64,000 nt of DNA from the NCBI RefSeq assembly GCF_014656215.1, contig NZ_BNBZ01000034.1, forward strand, positions 1-64,000, read 5' to 3'. The position numbers and the translations under genes are program-made. The DNA comes from Streptomyces zaomyceticus. Its GTDB lineage: Bacteria; Actinomycetota; Actinomycetes; Streptomycetales; Streptomycetaceae. Positions 16,915 through 24,808 of the stretch are shown here, piece by piece (within the stretch, counting starts at the first letter, position 1; the number at the start of each line of letters is the position of its first letter). The notes under the pieces are model-generated. The model was not told where the DNA came from, ran no database searches, and saw nothing but the letters and a program-made list of their open reading frames with translations.

Positions 16915-18270
16915 GTGAGCACCGCCCCCGGCACCTGCCCCGCCTCCGAGCCCGCCTCCGGACCCGCTTCCGGACCCGCCTCCGAACCCACCTCCGAGGT
17001 TCCTCCGGGCACCGGTTCCGGCCCCTCTCCCGAGTCCGCTCCCGAGCTCTTCACCTGGGAGTTCGCGAGTGATCCGTACCCCGCGTACGCCTGGCTCCGG
17101 GAGCACGCGCCCGTCCACCGGACGACGCTGCCCAGCGGGGTCGAGGCCTGGCTCGTGACGCGGTACGCGGACGCCAGGCAAGCGCTTGCCGACCAGCGGC
17201 TCTCCAAGAACCCGGCGCACCACGACGAGTCCCCGCACGCCAAGGGCAAGACGGGCATTCCGGGCGAGCGCAAGGCCGAGCTGATGACGCATCTGCTCAA
17301 CATCGACCCGCCGGACCACACCCGGCTGCGCCGGCTCGTCTCGAAGGCCTTCACCCCGCGCCGGGTTGCCGAGTTCGCCCCGCGCGTGCAGGAGCTGACC
17401 GACCGGCTCATCGACTCCTTCGTGGAGAAGGGGAGCGCGGACCTCATCCACGAGTTCGCCTTCCCGCTGCCCATCTACGCCATCTGCGACCTGCTCGGCG
17501 TGCCCGAGGAGGACCAGGACGACTTCCGCGACTGGGCCGGGATGATGATCCGGCACGGCGGCGGACCGCGTGGCGGGGTCGCGCGGTCGGTCAAGAAGAT
17601 GCGCGGCTATCTCGCCGAGCTGATCCACCGCAAGCGCGAGGAGCCCGGAGACGACCTGATCTCGGGGCTGATCAAGGCCTCCGACCACGGCGAGTACCTC
17701 ACCGAGAACGAGGCCGCGGCGATGGCCTTCATCCTTCTCTTCGCGGGCTTCGAGACCACCGTCAACCTCATCGGCAACGGGATGTACCAGCTGCTGCGCC
17801 ACCCCGGGCAGCGCGAGCGGCTCCAGGGCTCGATCGCGGCGGGGGAGACCGGGCTCCTGGAGACCGGTATCGAGGAGCTGCTGCGGTACGACGGGCCCGT
17901 GGAGATGGCCACCTGGCGGTACGCGACCGAGTCGCTCGTCATCGGCGGTCAGGAGGTCCCGGCCGGGGACCCGGTGCTCGTGGTGCTCGCCGCCGCCGAC
18001 CGGGACCCGGAGCGGTTCGACGGGCCGGACACCCTCGATCTCGCCCGGCGCGACAACCAGCATCTCGGGTACGGGCACGGCATCCACTACTGCCTGGGCG
18101 CGCCGCTCGCGCGCCTGGAGGGACAGACCGCGCTGGCCACTCTGCTGACTCGCCTGCCGGACCTGCGACTTGCCGCCGATCCGGCCGAACTGCGGTGGCG
18201 CGGAGGGCTCATCATGCGTGGATTGCGCACGCTTCCGGTGGAGTTCACACCTTCCGTACGGCTCTTTTGA
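16915..18270 (+). CDS. Cytochrome P450 (CYP107U-like)
   Basis: About 451 residues. The first 40 are a Ser/Pro/Gly-rich disordered lead with repeated PASGP/PASEP. P450 motifs: I-helix AGFETT, K-helix EELLRYDGP (ExxR), and haem loop YGHGIHYCLGAPLAR with the ligand Cys at about 393; the usual Phe of FGxGxHxC is Tyr. By position beside rpf and eno it matches S. coelicolor SCO3099 (CYP107U1), reported to influence sporulation and antibiotic production; that is recall plus synteny, not alignment. GTG 16915 is preceded by TACGGT about 6 bases away, suggesting a leaderless transcript. Redox partners are not encoded nearby. Confidence 0.92.
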   Translation: MSTAPGTCPASEPASGPASGPASEPTSEVPPGTGSGPSPESAPELFTWEFASDPYPAYAWLREHAPVHRTTLPSGVEAWLVTRYADARQALADQRLSKNPAHHDESPHAKGKTGIPGERKAELMTHLLNIDPPDHTRLRRLVSKAFTPRRVAEFAPRVQELTDRLIDSFVEKGSADLIHEFAFPLPIYAICDLLGVPEEDQDDFRDWAGMMIRHGGGPRGGVARSVKKMRGYLAELIHRKREEPGDDLISGLIKASDHGEYLTENEAAAMAFILLFAGFETTVNLIGNGMYQLLRHPGQRERLQGSIAAGETGLLETGIEELLRYDGPVEMATWRYATESLVIGGQEVPAGDPVLVVLAAADRDPERFDGPDTLDLARRDNQHLGYGHGIHYCLGAPLARLEGQTALATLLTRLPDLRLAADPAELRWRGGLIMRGLRTLPVEFTPSVRLF

Positions 18271-18399
18271 GGCTCCCTTGAGCTGACGAGCCATCAGAAA
18301 TGTGATCTTCGCGTGATCGTGGGTCCATCGACTTGTGATGAGTGTTCGAATGCGGCTACGTTTCGCCGCAGTCTCAGCCGTCACGCGAAAGGCGCTCCT

Positions 18400-19473
18400 A
18401 TGCGTTCCGGGAACGGACGACACCGTCGCCCCCGTCAGGCCCCCGCCATCGTCGTCGCCGCGGGCGTGACCGGATCCGCCATGGCGCTGCCTCTGCTCGC
18501 CACCGGATCCGCGTCCGCCGCCGACGCAGCCACTTGGGACCGCGTCGCCGAGTGCGAGTCCGGCGGTCAGTGGAGCGCCAACTTCGGCAACGGCATGTAC
18601 GGCGGTCTCCAGTTCACCCAGGACAGCTGGGAGCGCAACGGCGGCCTTGCCTACGCCCCCAGCCCCGACCTGGCGAGCCGCGCCCAGCAGATCGCGGTGG
18701 CCGAGAAGGCCCTTGCCAAGGGCAGCACCGAGTGGGCCACCTGCGCGCCGATCGCCGGCCTGGCGAACGACGGGAAGTCCACCGGGGTGGACCCCGGCCC
18801 GACCTCCGTTCCCACGACCCCCGCGACCGCGGTCCCCGAGTCGAGCTGGAACACGGGCGTCTCCGAGGCCTCCAAGGGCCCCAAGAGCCCCGCGAGCCCC
18901 ACCGAGGCCGCGCAGAAGGCCACGGGGCCGGTCTCGCCGACCGCGCCCGCCACGCCCGTCTCGCCGACCGCACCCGTCTCGCCGACGGCCCCGGTGAGCC
19001 CCACCGCGCCGACGAACCCGTCCGACTCGCTCGACCCGTCGGCGCCGACCACCCCGACCACGCCCGATACGTCCCTTACGCCCGGTACGCCGGAAGGTGA
19101 CGCGACGTCGGCCACGCCCGGCACCGGCAAGCACCGGGGTGACGCAGCTCCGGAGGAATCCGGCAAGACGGACAGCTCTACCGAATCCGGTAGACATGCC
19201 TCGGGCAAGGGCAAGCTCGCGGAAACCCCCGACGTCACGCCGGTGGCTGACGAGGCGAAGAATTCGGACGCAACGGACAGTCAGGGCAACTCGGGCCCCT
19301 ACACCGTGCAGCCGGGCGACAGCCTGTCCGACATTGCACAGCAGAACGAACTCCCCGGCGGCTGGACCGCGCTCTACGACGCCAACCGCCAGACCGTCGG
19401 AGTCGACCCGGACCTCATCCTCCCTGGTCAGAGCCTCGACCTGACGGACGGTTCGCTCACGAAGGCCGAGTGA
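18400..19473 (+). CDS. Resuscitation-promoting factor with Ser/Pro linker and LysM
   Basis: Secreted lytic enzyme of about 357 residues. The signal peptide ends near SASAAD (about 42). The Rpf lysozyme-like domain follows (TWDRVAECESGGQWSANFGNGMYGGLQF), with the catalytic Glu in ECESGG. A long Pro/Thr/Ser linker (about residues 125-300) includes repeated PVSPTAP units. The C-terminal LysM domain (YTVQPGDSLSDIAQQNELPGG, PDLILPGQSL) binds glycan strands. It cleaves peptidoglycan during germination and growth. ATG 18400 follows GAAAGG. The gene is probably the counterpart of S. coelicolor SCO3098 (rpfC) by position; the letter is not certain. No riboswitch is visible upstream, unlike the next gene. 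Confidence 0.92.
   Translation: MRSGNGRHRRPRQAPAIVVAAGVTGSAMALPLLATGSASAADAATWDRVAECESGGQWSANFGNGMYGGLQFTQDSWERNGGLAYAPSPDLASRAQQIAVAEKALAKGSTEWATCAPIAGLANDGKSTGVDPGPTSVPTTPATAVPESSWNTGVSEASKGPKSPASPTEAAQKATGPVSPTAPATPVSPTAPVSPTAPVSPTAPTNPSDSLDPSAPTTPTTPDTSLTPGTPEGDATSATPGTGKHRGDAAPEESGKTDSSTESGRHASGKGKLAETPDVTPVADEAKNSDATDSQGNSGPYTVQPGDSLSDIAQQNELPGGWTALYDANRQTVGVDPDLILPGQSLDLTDGSLTKAE
18931..19011 (+). repeat. 18-bp coding repeat (VSPTAP) in the Rpf linker
   Basis: Four 18-bp units encode Val-Ser-Pro-Thr-Ala-Pro, interrupted once by a 9-bp half unit at 18949-18957. The repeats lengthen the wall-spanning linker. The last unit uses different synonymous codons, so this is not a fresh duplication. 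Confidence 0.75.
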
Positions 19474-19725
19474 TTCGGGATTGAATGTCCGGTTATGGGC
19501 AAGTGAGACATGGGTCTCTTCGCCCCAACTGGCGTGTCACGTCCGCAAACTTTGCTTCCGTCACCTCTCACCTGCACAAACACACCCCGCCGGAAGGCAA
19601 GTAGGGGCGAAATTTCCGCAATACGCCTCTTTGAACTTCCGGTGGGTCTGTGTCTACGGTCATCACCGCTCGCCACCGCGGGCCCCGTCGACCGAAACGC
19701 CGAATCCTGCCGTCGGCCGATGGGA

Positions 19726-19895
19726 ACAGTCGTCGCGCAAGCGCCGAAGGCAGGAGTGGGGGACCCAAGGTAAGTGCCGGTTCCGGCCGTTGAGACAGAC
19801 GGCCGACGATCGGCTTGGGGTGAAGCCGCGTGCTAGGACACGCGGCCGGGCAACTCTTCCGGCCCGAACCCGACAGCTCACCTCACAGGCGTCGG
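19726..19895 (+). ncRNA. Cyclic-di-AMP (ydaO/yuaA) riboswitch
   Basis: The 5' leader of the second rpf gene carries the hallmarks of the ydaO class in conserved order: AGGAGTGGGGGACCCA at 19751-19766, GGGGTGAAGCC at 19817, a GC-rich hairpin with GGGCAAC at 19848, then CGAACCCGACAGCTCACCT from 19865, closing with GGCGTCG. It ends 15 bases before the rpfA ATG, whose ribosome site follows at once. This class binds c-di-AMP and usually turns expression off when the ligand is high. A riboswitch at this exact place, before rpfA, is known in Streptomyces. Confidence 0.93.
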
Positions 19896-19909
19896 TGAGG
19901 AGAATCTCC

Positions 19910-20614
19910 ATGCTGTTTTCCGGTAAGGGCAAACACCGCCGTCCCTCCAAGGCCACCCAGGTCGTCACGCTCGTCGGCGTCACCGGTGTCGCCGTGGCCG
20001 CCCCGCTGATGACCGCGGGCACCGCCTCGGCCGCCACGGCCTCCGAGTGGGACCGCGTCGCCCAGTGCGAGTCCGGCGGCAACTGGTCGATCAACACGGG
20101 CAACGGCTACTACGGCGGCCTGCAGTTCTCGGCCTCCACCTGGGCCGCGTACGGCGGCACCGCCTACGCCGCGACCGCCAACCAGGCGTCGAAGTCCCAG
20201 CAGATCGCCATCGCCGAGAAGGTCCTCGCGGGCCAGGGCAAGGGCGCCTGGCCGTCCTGTGGCGTGGGCCTCTCCGGCGCCTCCTACGACGGCGGCGCCG
20301 CCGAGAGCGCGCCGAAGCCGAGCGCCCCCGAGCGGAAGGCCGAGCAGCCGACCACCCGCAGCGAGCAGCGCCAGGCCCCGAAGAAGGCCGAGCAGGCGCC
20401 CAAGGTCGCCGCCAAGAAGACCGTCACCACCCCCACGGGCAAGACGGTGAAGAAGGGTGACGGCGAGTACAAGGTCGTCGCCGGCGACACCCTCGGCAAG
20501 ATCGCCCAGGCGCACGGCGTCAAGGGCGGCTGGGCCAAGCTCTTCGAGCTGAACAAGGGCGTCGTCGAGGACGCCGACCTCATCTACCCGGGCCAGCAGC
20601 TTCACCTGAAGTGA
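19910..20614 (+). CDS. rpfA: Resuscitation-promoting factor RpfA (Rpf + LysM)
   Basis: Secreted muralytic protein of about 234 residues. The signal peptide runs to about 40 (TAGTASAAT). The Rpf domain follows (EWDRVAQCESGGNWSINTGNGYYGGLQF, catalytic Glu in QCESGG, Cys pair closing at WPSCG). An Ala/Lys/Glu-rich linker (APERKAEQP, APKKAEQAPK) leads to a C-terminal LysM (YKVVAGDTLGKIAQAHGVKGGW, DADLIYPGQQL). GAGGAG precedes ATG 19910. It shares domain order with the preceding rpf gene but has a much shorter linker, so the pair looks like an old tandem duplication. Expression should be set by the c-di-AMP riboswitch in its leader, linking wall turnover to osmotic and dormancy signals. Confidence 0.95.
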   Translation: MLFSGKGKHRRPSKATQVVTLVGVTGVAVAAPLMTAGTASAATASEWDRVAQCESGGNWSINTGNGYYGGLQFSASTWAAYGGTAYAATANQASKSQQIAIAEKVLAGQGKGAWPSCGVGLSGASYDGGAAESAPKPSAPERKAEQPTTRSEQRQAPKKAEQAPKVAAKKTVTTPTGKTVKKGDGEYKVVAGDTLGKIAQAHGVKGGWAKLFELNKGVVEDADLIYPGQQLHLK

Positions 20615-20756
20615 GCCCGGCGGTTCGCGTGAGTCCGGCGGCTCCCGCGATCCCTCCGACCCTCCCGCGGTGACCACCCCGACCCGGCGCGCCCTTCCCC
20701 CGTGCGCGCCGGGCCGGGGTTCCCCGTTTCCGGGGGCGGGCTCCGCCCCTCCGCGC

Positions 20757-20876
20757 CGGGCGGCCTTCGTCCATCCGCGTCGGGCGGCCTTCGTCCATCC
20801 GCGTCGGGAGGCCTTCGTCCATCCGCGTCGGGAGGCCTCCGTCCACCCGCGCCGGGCGGCCTCCGTCCACCCGCGC
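20757..20876. repeat. 24-bp tandem repeat, five units, between rpfA and eno
   Basis: Five head-to-tail 24-bp units (CGGGCGGCCTTCGTCCATCC plus GCGT) start at 20757, 20781, 20805, 20829 and 20853. Units 4 and 5 share CCTCCGTCCACCC changes, so they duplicated together. Since 24 is a multiple of 3, all frames stay open through it, creating spurious reading frames; no ribosome site or conserved protein is apparent. There are no spacers, so it is not a CRISPR. The rest of 20615-21100 holds no gene. Confidence 0.88.
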
Positions 20877-21100
20877 CGGGCGGGCCCCGGCCCCCGTTTC
20901 GGGAGGACTCCGTGGTTACCGTCCAGTAGATCTGGGGTCCTTCGTCCCCAGATGCGTGCCCTTGGGTCCTTTTTCGTCCCAGGGGGCGGGCGCCCGGCTG
21001 GCCGGAGCCCCCGCGCCGGTTAGGCTCTTGTCGCAAGGCCGATCGACCCTGCACCGGCCATGCGTCACATCCAGCGTCACATCCCAAAAAGGAGATGCTC
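20877..21100 (+). other. Enolase upstream region
   Basis: This gene-free stretch contains a TAGGCT hexamer at 21021-21026 that could be the -10 element of an eno promoter, without a clear -35. An imperfect hairpin around CTTGGGTCC/GGGACGAAAAAGGACCC is visible at 20960-20990. AAAAAGGAG (21086-21094) is the eno ribosome site. Confidence 0.45.
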
Positions 21101-22381
21101 GTGCCGTCCATCGACGTCGTCGTAGCCCGGGAAATCCTGGACTCCCGAGGCAACCCCACGGTCGAGGTCGAGGTCGGCCTCGACGACGGCAGCACCGGTC
21201 GTGCTGCTGTTCCGTCCGGCGCCTCCACCGGTGCGTTCGAGGCCATCGAGCTTCGCGACGGTGACCCCAACCGCTACCTGGGCAAGGGTGTCGAGAAGGC
21301 CGTCCTCGCCGTCATCGAGCAGATCGGCCCGGAGCTCGTCGGTTACGACGCCACCGAGCAGCGCCTGATCGACCAGGCGATGTTCGACCTGGACGCCACC
21401 GAGAACAAGGGCTCGCTCGGCGCCAACGCCATCCTCGGCGTCTCGCTCGCCGTGGCCCACGCCGCCTCCGAGGCCTCGGACCTGCCGCTCTTCCGCTACC
21501 TCGGCGGCCCGAACGCGCACCTGCTGCCCGTTCCGATGATGAACATCCTCAACGGCGGGTCGCACGCCGACTCCAACGTGGACATCCAGGAGTTCATGAT
21601 CGCCCCGATCGGCGCGGAGTCCTTCTCCGAGGCCCTTCGCTGGGGTGCGGAGATCTACCACACGCTCAAGGGCGTGCTGAAGCGCAAGGGCCTCTCCACC
21701 GGCCTCGGCGACGAGGGCGGCTTCGCCCCGAACCTGGAGTCGAACCGCGCCGCCCTGGACCTCATCGTCGAGGCCATCAAGGAGGCCGGCTACACCCCGG
21801 GCAGCGACGTGGCGCTCGCGCTCGACGTCGCCGCGTCCGAGTTCTACAAGGACGGCAAGTACGAGTTCGAGGGCAAGTCCCGCTCGGCGGCCGAGATGAC
21901 CGAGTACTACGAGGAGCTCGTCTCCGCGTACCCGATGGTCTCCATCGAGGACCCGCTGTTCGAGGACGACTGGGCGGGCTGGAAGGTCCTCACCGACAAG
22001 CTGGGCGCCAAGGTCCAGATCGTCGGCGACGACCTCTTCGTCACCAACCCGGAGCGTCTGGCCCGCGGCATCGAGGAGGGCACCGCGAACGCCCTCCTGG
22101 TCAAGGTCAACCAGATCGGCTCGCTGACCGAGACCCTCGACGCCGTCGAGCTCGCCCAGCGCAACGGCTTCAAGTGCATGATGTCCCACCGCTCCGGCGA
22201 GACCGAGGACGTCACCATCGCCGACCTCGCCGTCGCCGTGAACTGCGGTCAGATCAAGACCGGCGCCCCGGCCCGCTCGGACCGCGTCGCCAAGTACAAC
22301 CAGCTGCTGCGCATCGAGGAGATCCTCGACGACGCCGCGGTCTACGCCGGCCGCAGCGCCTTCCCGCGCTTCAAGGGCTGA
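21101..22381 (+). CDS. eno: Enolase
   Basis: Glycolytic 2-phosphoglycerate dehydratase of about 426 residues, also part of RNA-degradation assemblies in other bacteria. Hallmarks: SIDVVVAREILDSRGNPTVEVE, PSGASTG, GDEGGFAP (catalytic Glu), SIEDPL and the metal acids around GDDLFVTN, LLVKVNQIG (catalytic Lys) and SHRSGETED. The start is GTG 21101, seven bases after AAGGAG; the ATG at 21095 sits only one base from that site and is unlikely. Full length, no oddities. It lies directly upstream of divIC, but 90 bases separate them. Confidence 0.97.
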   Translation: MPSIDVVVAREILDSRGNPTVEVEVGLDDGSTGRAAVPSGASTGAFEAIELRDGDPNRYLGKGVEKAVLAVIEQIGPELVGYDATEQRLIDQAMFDLDATENKGSLGANAILGVSLAVAHAASEASDLPLFRYLGGPNAHLLPVPMMNILNGGSHADSNVDIQEFMIAPIGAESFSEALRWGAEIYHTLKGVLKRKGLSTGLGDEGGFAPNLESNRAALDLIVEAIKEAGYTPGSDVALALDVAASEFYKDGKYEFEGKSRSAAEMTEYYEELVSAYPMVSIEDPLFEDDWAGWKVLTDKLGAKVQIVGDDLFVTNPERLARGIEEGTANALLVKVNQIGSLTETLDAVELAQRNGFKCMMSHRSGETEDVTIADLAVAVNCGQIKTGAPARSDRVAKYNQLLRIEEILDDAAVYAGRSAFPRFKG

Positions 22382-22471
22382 CAGCGTCGCACCCGGTAGT
22401 TCCGTCCGTCCCCGCACTCGGTCCCGTACCGTGTGCGGGGACGTCCGCGTGAACAGGGGAGGCGACACGAC

Positions 22472-22942
22472 ATGGCCGCGAAGGACCGGGACCGGTTCTC
22501 CACCGCGACCCGGATCAGACTGCTCGGCGAGCAGACCGCCGCCCGTGTCTACCGCTCCCAGACCCGCCGCCAGGCCCGCCGCTCCCGGCTCACCGGCCGC
22601 GCGGCCTTCCTCGCCCTGGTCGTCTGCTCCCTCGTCGTGGCGCTCGCCTACCCCATGCGGAGCTATGTCTCCCAGCAGGGCGAGATCGCCGAGCAGGAGC
22701 GCAAGGCCACCGAGGCCGCCCGGCGGGTCGAGGAACTGAAGGACGAGAAGGCCCGGCTCCAGGACCCGGCCTACGTCCGCCGCCTCGCCCGAGAGCACCT
22801 CCACTACGTGCTGCCCGGCGAGACCGGCTTCACCGTGAACGACCCCGACGCGGAGCAACGGCACCGCGGCGACCAGGGTGCGGCGGACCGCCCCTGGTAC
22901 GACAACCTCTGGGACGGCGTCGACCACGCCGACCGCCCCTGA
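22472..22942 (+). CDS. divIC: Septum formation initiator DivIC/FtsL-type
   Basis: Bitopic division protein of about 156 residues. A basic cytoplasmic N-terminus (about 45 residues) leads to one transmembrane helix (AAFLALVVCSLVVALAYPM). An extracytoplasmic coiled coil follows (SQQGEIAEQERKATEAARRVEELKDEKARLQDPAYVRRLAREHLHYVLPGE), typical of DivIC, which binds FtsL and FtsQ at the septum. GGGGAGG precedes ATG 22472. An earlier in-frame ATG at 22433 would add a short Arg-rich extension without a ribosome site. Position after eno is conserved in actinobacteria. Confidence 0.93.
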   Translation: MAAKDRDRFSTATRIRLLGEQTAARVYRSQTRRQARRSRLTGRAAFLALVVCSLVVALAYPMRSYVSQQGEIAEQERKATEAARRVEELKDEKARLQDPAYVRRLAREHLHYVLPGETGFTVNDPDAEQRHRGDQGAADRPWYDNLWDGVDHADRP

Positions 22943-22982
22943 CCCGGCCTCCTGGTGGCCCCGACACACGATCAAGGCAGAC

Positions 22983-23528
22983 ATGGAAACGTCCCCTCCG
23001 CAGACCGCACGCACCGAGCCCACCGAGACGGACATCGCCGCCTTCGAGCTGCAGCTCGGCCGGCCGCCCCGCGGCCTGCGCGCCATCGCGCACCGCTGCC
23101 CGTGCGGGCAGCCGGACGTCGTCGAGACCGCACCCCGGCTCCCCGACGGCACGCCGTTCCCGACCACGTACTACCTGACCTGCCCCCGGGCGGCCTCGGC
23201 CATCGGCACCCTGGAGGCCAACGGTGTCATGAAGGAGATGCAGGCCCGGCTCGCCACCGACCCGGAGCTCGCCGCCGCCTACCGGGCCGCGCACGAGGAC
23301 TACATCGCCCGCCGTGACGCGATCGAGGTCCTGGAGGGCTTCCCGAGCGCCGGCGGCATGCCGGACCGGGTGAAGTGCCTGCACGTCCTCGTCGGCCACT
23401 CGCTGGTCGCGGGCCCGGGTGTGAACCCGTTCGGCGACGAGGCGCTCGCGATGCTGCCGGAGTGGTGGGCGAAGGGCGCCTGTGTCACCCCGTGCGCGGA
23501 CAAGGAAGAGAAGGAGTCCGCGGAATGA
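22983..23528 (+). CDS. DUF501-family protein
   Basis: About 181 residues. It has the DUF501 signature: DIAAFELQLGRPPRGLRAIAHRCPCGQPDVVET, TYYLTCPRAASAIGTLEA, and MPDRVKCLHVLVGHSLVAGPGVNPFGDEAL. Conserved Cys and His residues (HRCPCG, TCP, KCLH, CVTPC) suggest metal or redox chemistry, but no function has been assigned. In actinobacteria it is regularly encoded between divIC and ppx, as here. It overlaps ppx by ATGA, so the two are co-translated. The C-terminal tail is acidic and lysine-rich. Confidence 0.92.
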   Translation: METSPPQTARTEPTETDIAAFELQLGRPPRGLRAIAHRCPCGQPDVVETAPRLPDGTPFPTTYYLTCPRAASAIGTLEANGVMKEMQARLATDPELAAAYRAAHEDYIARRDAIEVLEGFPSAGGMPDRVKCLHVLVGHSLVAGPGVNPFGDEALAMLPEWWAKGACVTPCADKEEKESAE

Positions 23529-24439
23529 CCCGGGTCGCCGGAATCGACTGCGGCACGAACTCCATCCGGCTCCTCGTCGCCGATGTGCACCCCGAGACGG
23601 GCGAGCTCGTCGAGCTGGACCGGCGGATGACGATCGTCCGGCTCGGGCAGGGCGTCGACAGCACGGGCCGGCTCGCCCCCGAGGCCCTGGAGCGGACCTT
23701 CGCCGCCTGCCGCGCGTACGCCGAGGTGATCGAGGAGCTGGGTGCCGAGAAGCTCCGCTTCGTCGCCACCTCCGCCTCCCGCGACGCCGAGAACCGGGAG
23801 GAGTTCGTGAACGGGGTCGTGGAGATCCTCGGCGTCGAGCCCGAGGTCATCACCGGCGACCAGGAGGCCGCGTTCTCCTTCACCGGCGCCACCGGCGAGC
23901 TGCACGGCACCGAGACCCGTCTCGTCGTGGACATCGGCGGCGGCTCCACCGAGTTCGTCACCGGCAACAAGGACGTCGAGGCCGCCCGTTCCGTGGACAT
24001 CGGCTGCGTCCGGCTCACCGAGCGGCACGTCCGGCACGACCCGCCGACCGCCGAGGAGGCCGACGCGATCCGCGCCGACGTCCGGGCCGCGCTCGACCTG
24101 GCCGCCGAGACCGTGCCGATCGACACCGCGGAGACCCTCGTCGGGCTCGCCGGCTCGGTCACCACGGTCGCCGCGATGGCCCTCGGGCTCCCCGAGTACG
24201 ACTCCGAGAAGATCCACCACGCCCGGATCTCCGCCGCCCAGGTCGCCGAGGTGACCGAGCGGCTGCTCGCCTCCACCCACGCCGAGCGGGCCGCGATACC
24301 CGTCATCCACCCCGGCCGGGTCGATGTGATCATCGCCGGGGCGCTCGTCCTGCGCGAGATCGTGGAGCGGGTCGGAGCCCACGAGGTCGTCGTCAGCGAG
24401 CACGACATCCTCGATGGGATCGCCCTATCCGTGGCATAG
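23525..24439 (+). CDS. ppx: Exopolyphosphatase/GppA-family phosphatase
   Basis: About 304 residues, the short Ppx type of actinobacteria with domains I-II only. Motifs of the ASKHA fold are visible: RVAGIDCGTNSIRLLVADV (phosphate 1), FVATSASRDAENREEF, TGDQEAAFSFTGA, LVVDIGGGSTEFV (phosphate 2) and LVGLAGSVTTVAAM. It hydrolyses polyphosphate ends or pppGpp. The ATG overlaps the DUF501 stop, so divIC, DUF501 and ppx form one transcription unit. No HD domain is present, consistent with the short subclass. Confidence 0.93.
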   Translation: MTRVAGIDCGTNSIRLLVADVHPETGELVELDRRMTIVRLGQGVDSTGRLAPEALERTFAACRAYAEVIEELGAEKLRFVATSASRDAENREEFVNGVVEILGVEPEVITGDQEAAFSFTGATGELHGTETRLVVDIGGGSTEFVTGNKDVEAARSVDIGCVRLTERHVRHDPPTAEEADAIRADVRAALDLAAETVPIDTAETLVGLAGSVTTVAAMALGLPEYDSEKIHHARISAAQVAEVTERLLASTHAERAAIPVIHPGRVDVIIAGALVLREIVERVGAHEVVVSEHDILDGIALSVA

Positions 24440-24482
24440 CGGGCAGCTATCGAGCCTCCTGACGACGTGCCGTCGGGAAAGT

Positions 24483-24500
24483 TCGTGAAGTTCTTCACAA
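24483..24500. promoter_or_regulatory. Candidate Rex operator upstream of ndh
   Basis: TCGTGAA-GTTC-TTCACAA matches the Rex consensus TTGTGAA-N4-TTCACAA at 13 of 14 fixed positions. Rex senses NADH/NAD and represses ndh in S. coelicolor. The site is about 310 bases before the ndh start and 44 after the ppx stop, so it requires a long leader or a distal promoter. Confidence 0.6.
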
Positions 24501-24652
24501 GGAAAAGGGCCCTGGTGGCGCTCGAAGGGGGTCTTTAGGCCCTTCGGGGGGTGCCCCGGGGCCCTTTCGCAGGCGCGGAGGCCGATTCGCTCGATGTTTC
24601 CATCGTGTGAACGGGCACTCCGGTTCGGGGTTAACGGAGGCTCTCCGGGCCA

Positions 24653-24669
24653 GTTCACAAGGGGTGAAC
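24653..24669. promoter_or_regulatory. Second palindrome in the ndh leader
   Basis: GTTCAC-AAGGG-GTGAAC is a perfect 6-bp inverted repeat about 140 bases before ndh. It has the GTGAAC half-sites of Rex-like operators but in the reversed orientation, so another regulator may bind. The whole 24440-24808 interval has no gene; 24504-24560 contains GGCCCT/AGGGCC runs that may form the ppx terminator. Confidence 0.4.
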
Positions 24670-24808
24670 AACGTTCGCCCCCGCACCCCGGTTCCTTTGC
24701 AGCACCATGACATGGATCACGTGGGCGGCGGAGTGTAGCAGAGGTGCCCGGAGACCTTGTGAAGGGGCGCACGAGCACCCCCCTCGGGAGGGGTGGATAC
24801 TCGATCTC

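Noticed and set aside
19481..19909. Upstream extension of rpfA to 19481
   Set aside because: The region is the c-di-AMP riboswitch leader; the extension lacks a signal-peptide start and ribosome site.
20757..20876. CRISPR array
   Set aside because: The repeats are directly adjacent with no spacers and no cas genes are present.
21095..21100. ATG 21095 as the eno start
   Set aside because: It is one base from the AAGGAG site; GTG 21101 has proper spacing and gives the conserved N-terminus.
21077..23167. Nearly 700-codon frame on the minus strand across eno and divIC
   Set aside because: Antisense shadow of enolase with no domain and a Val/Gly/Asp-rich composition.
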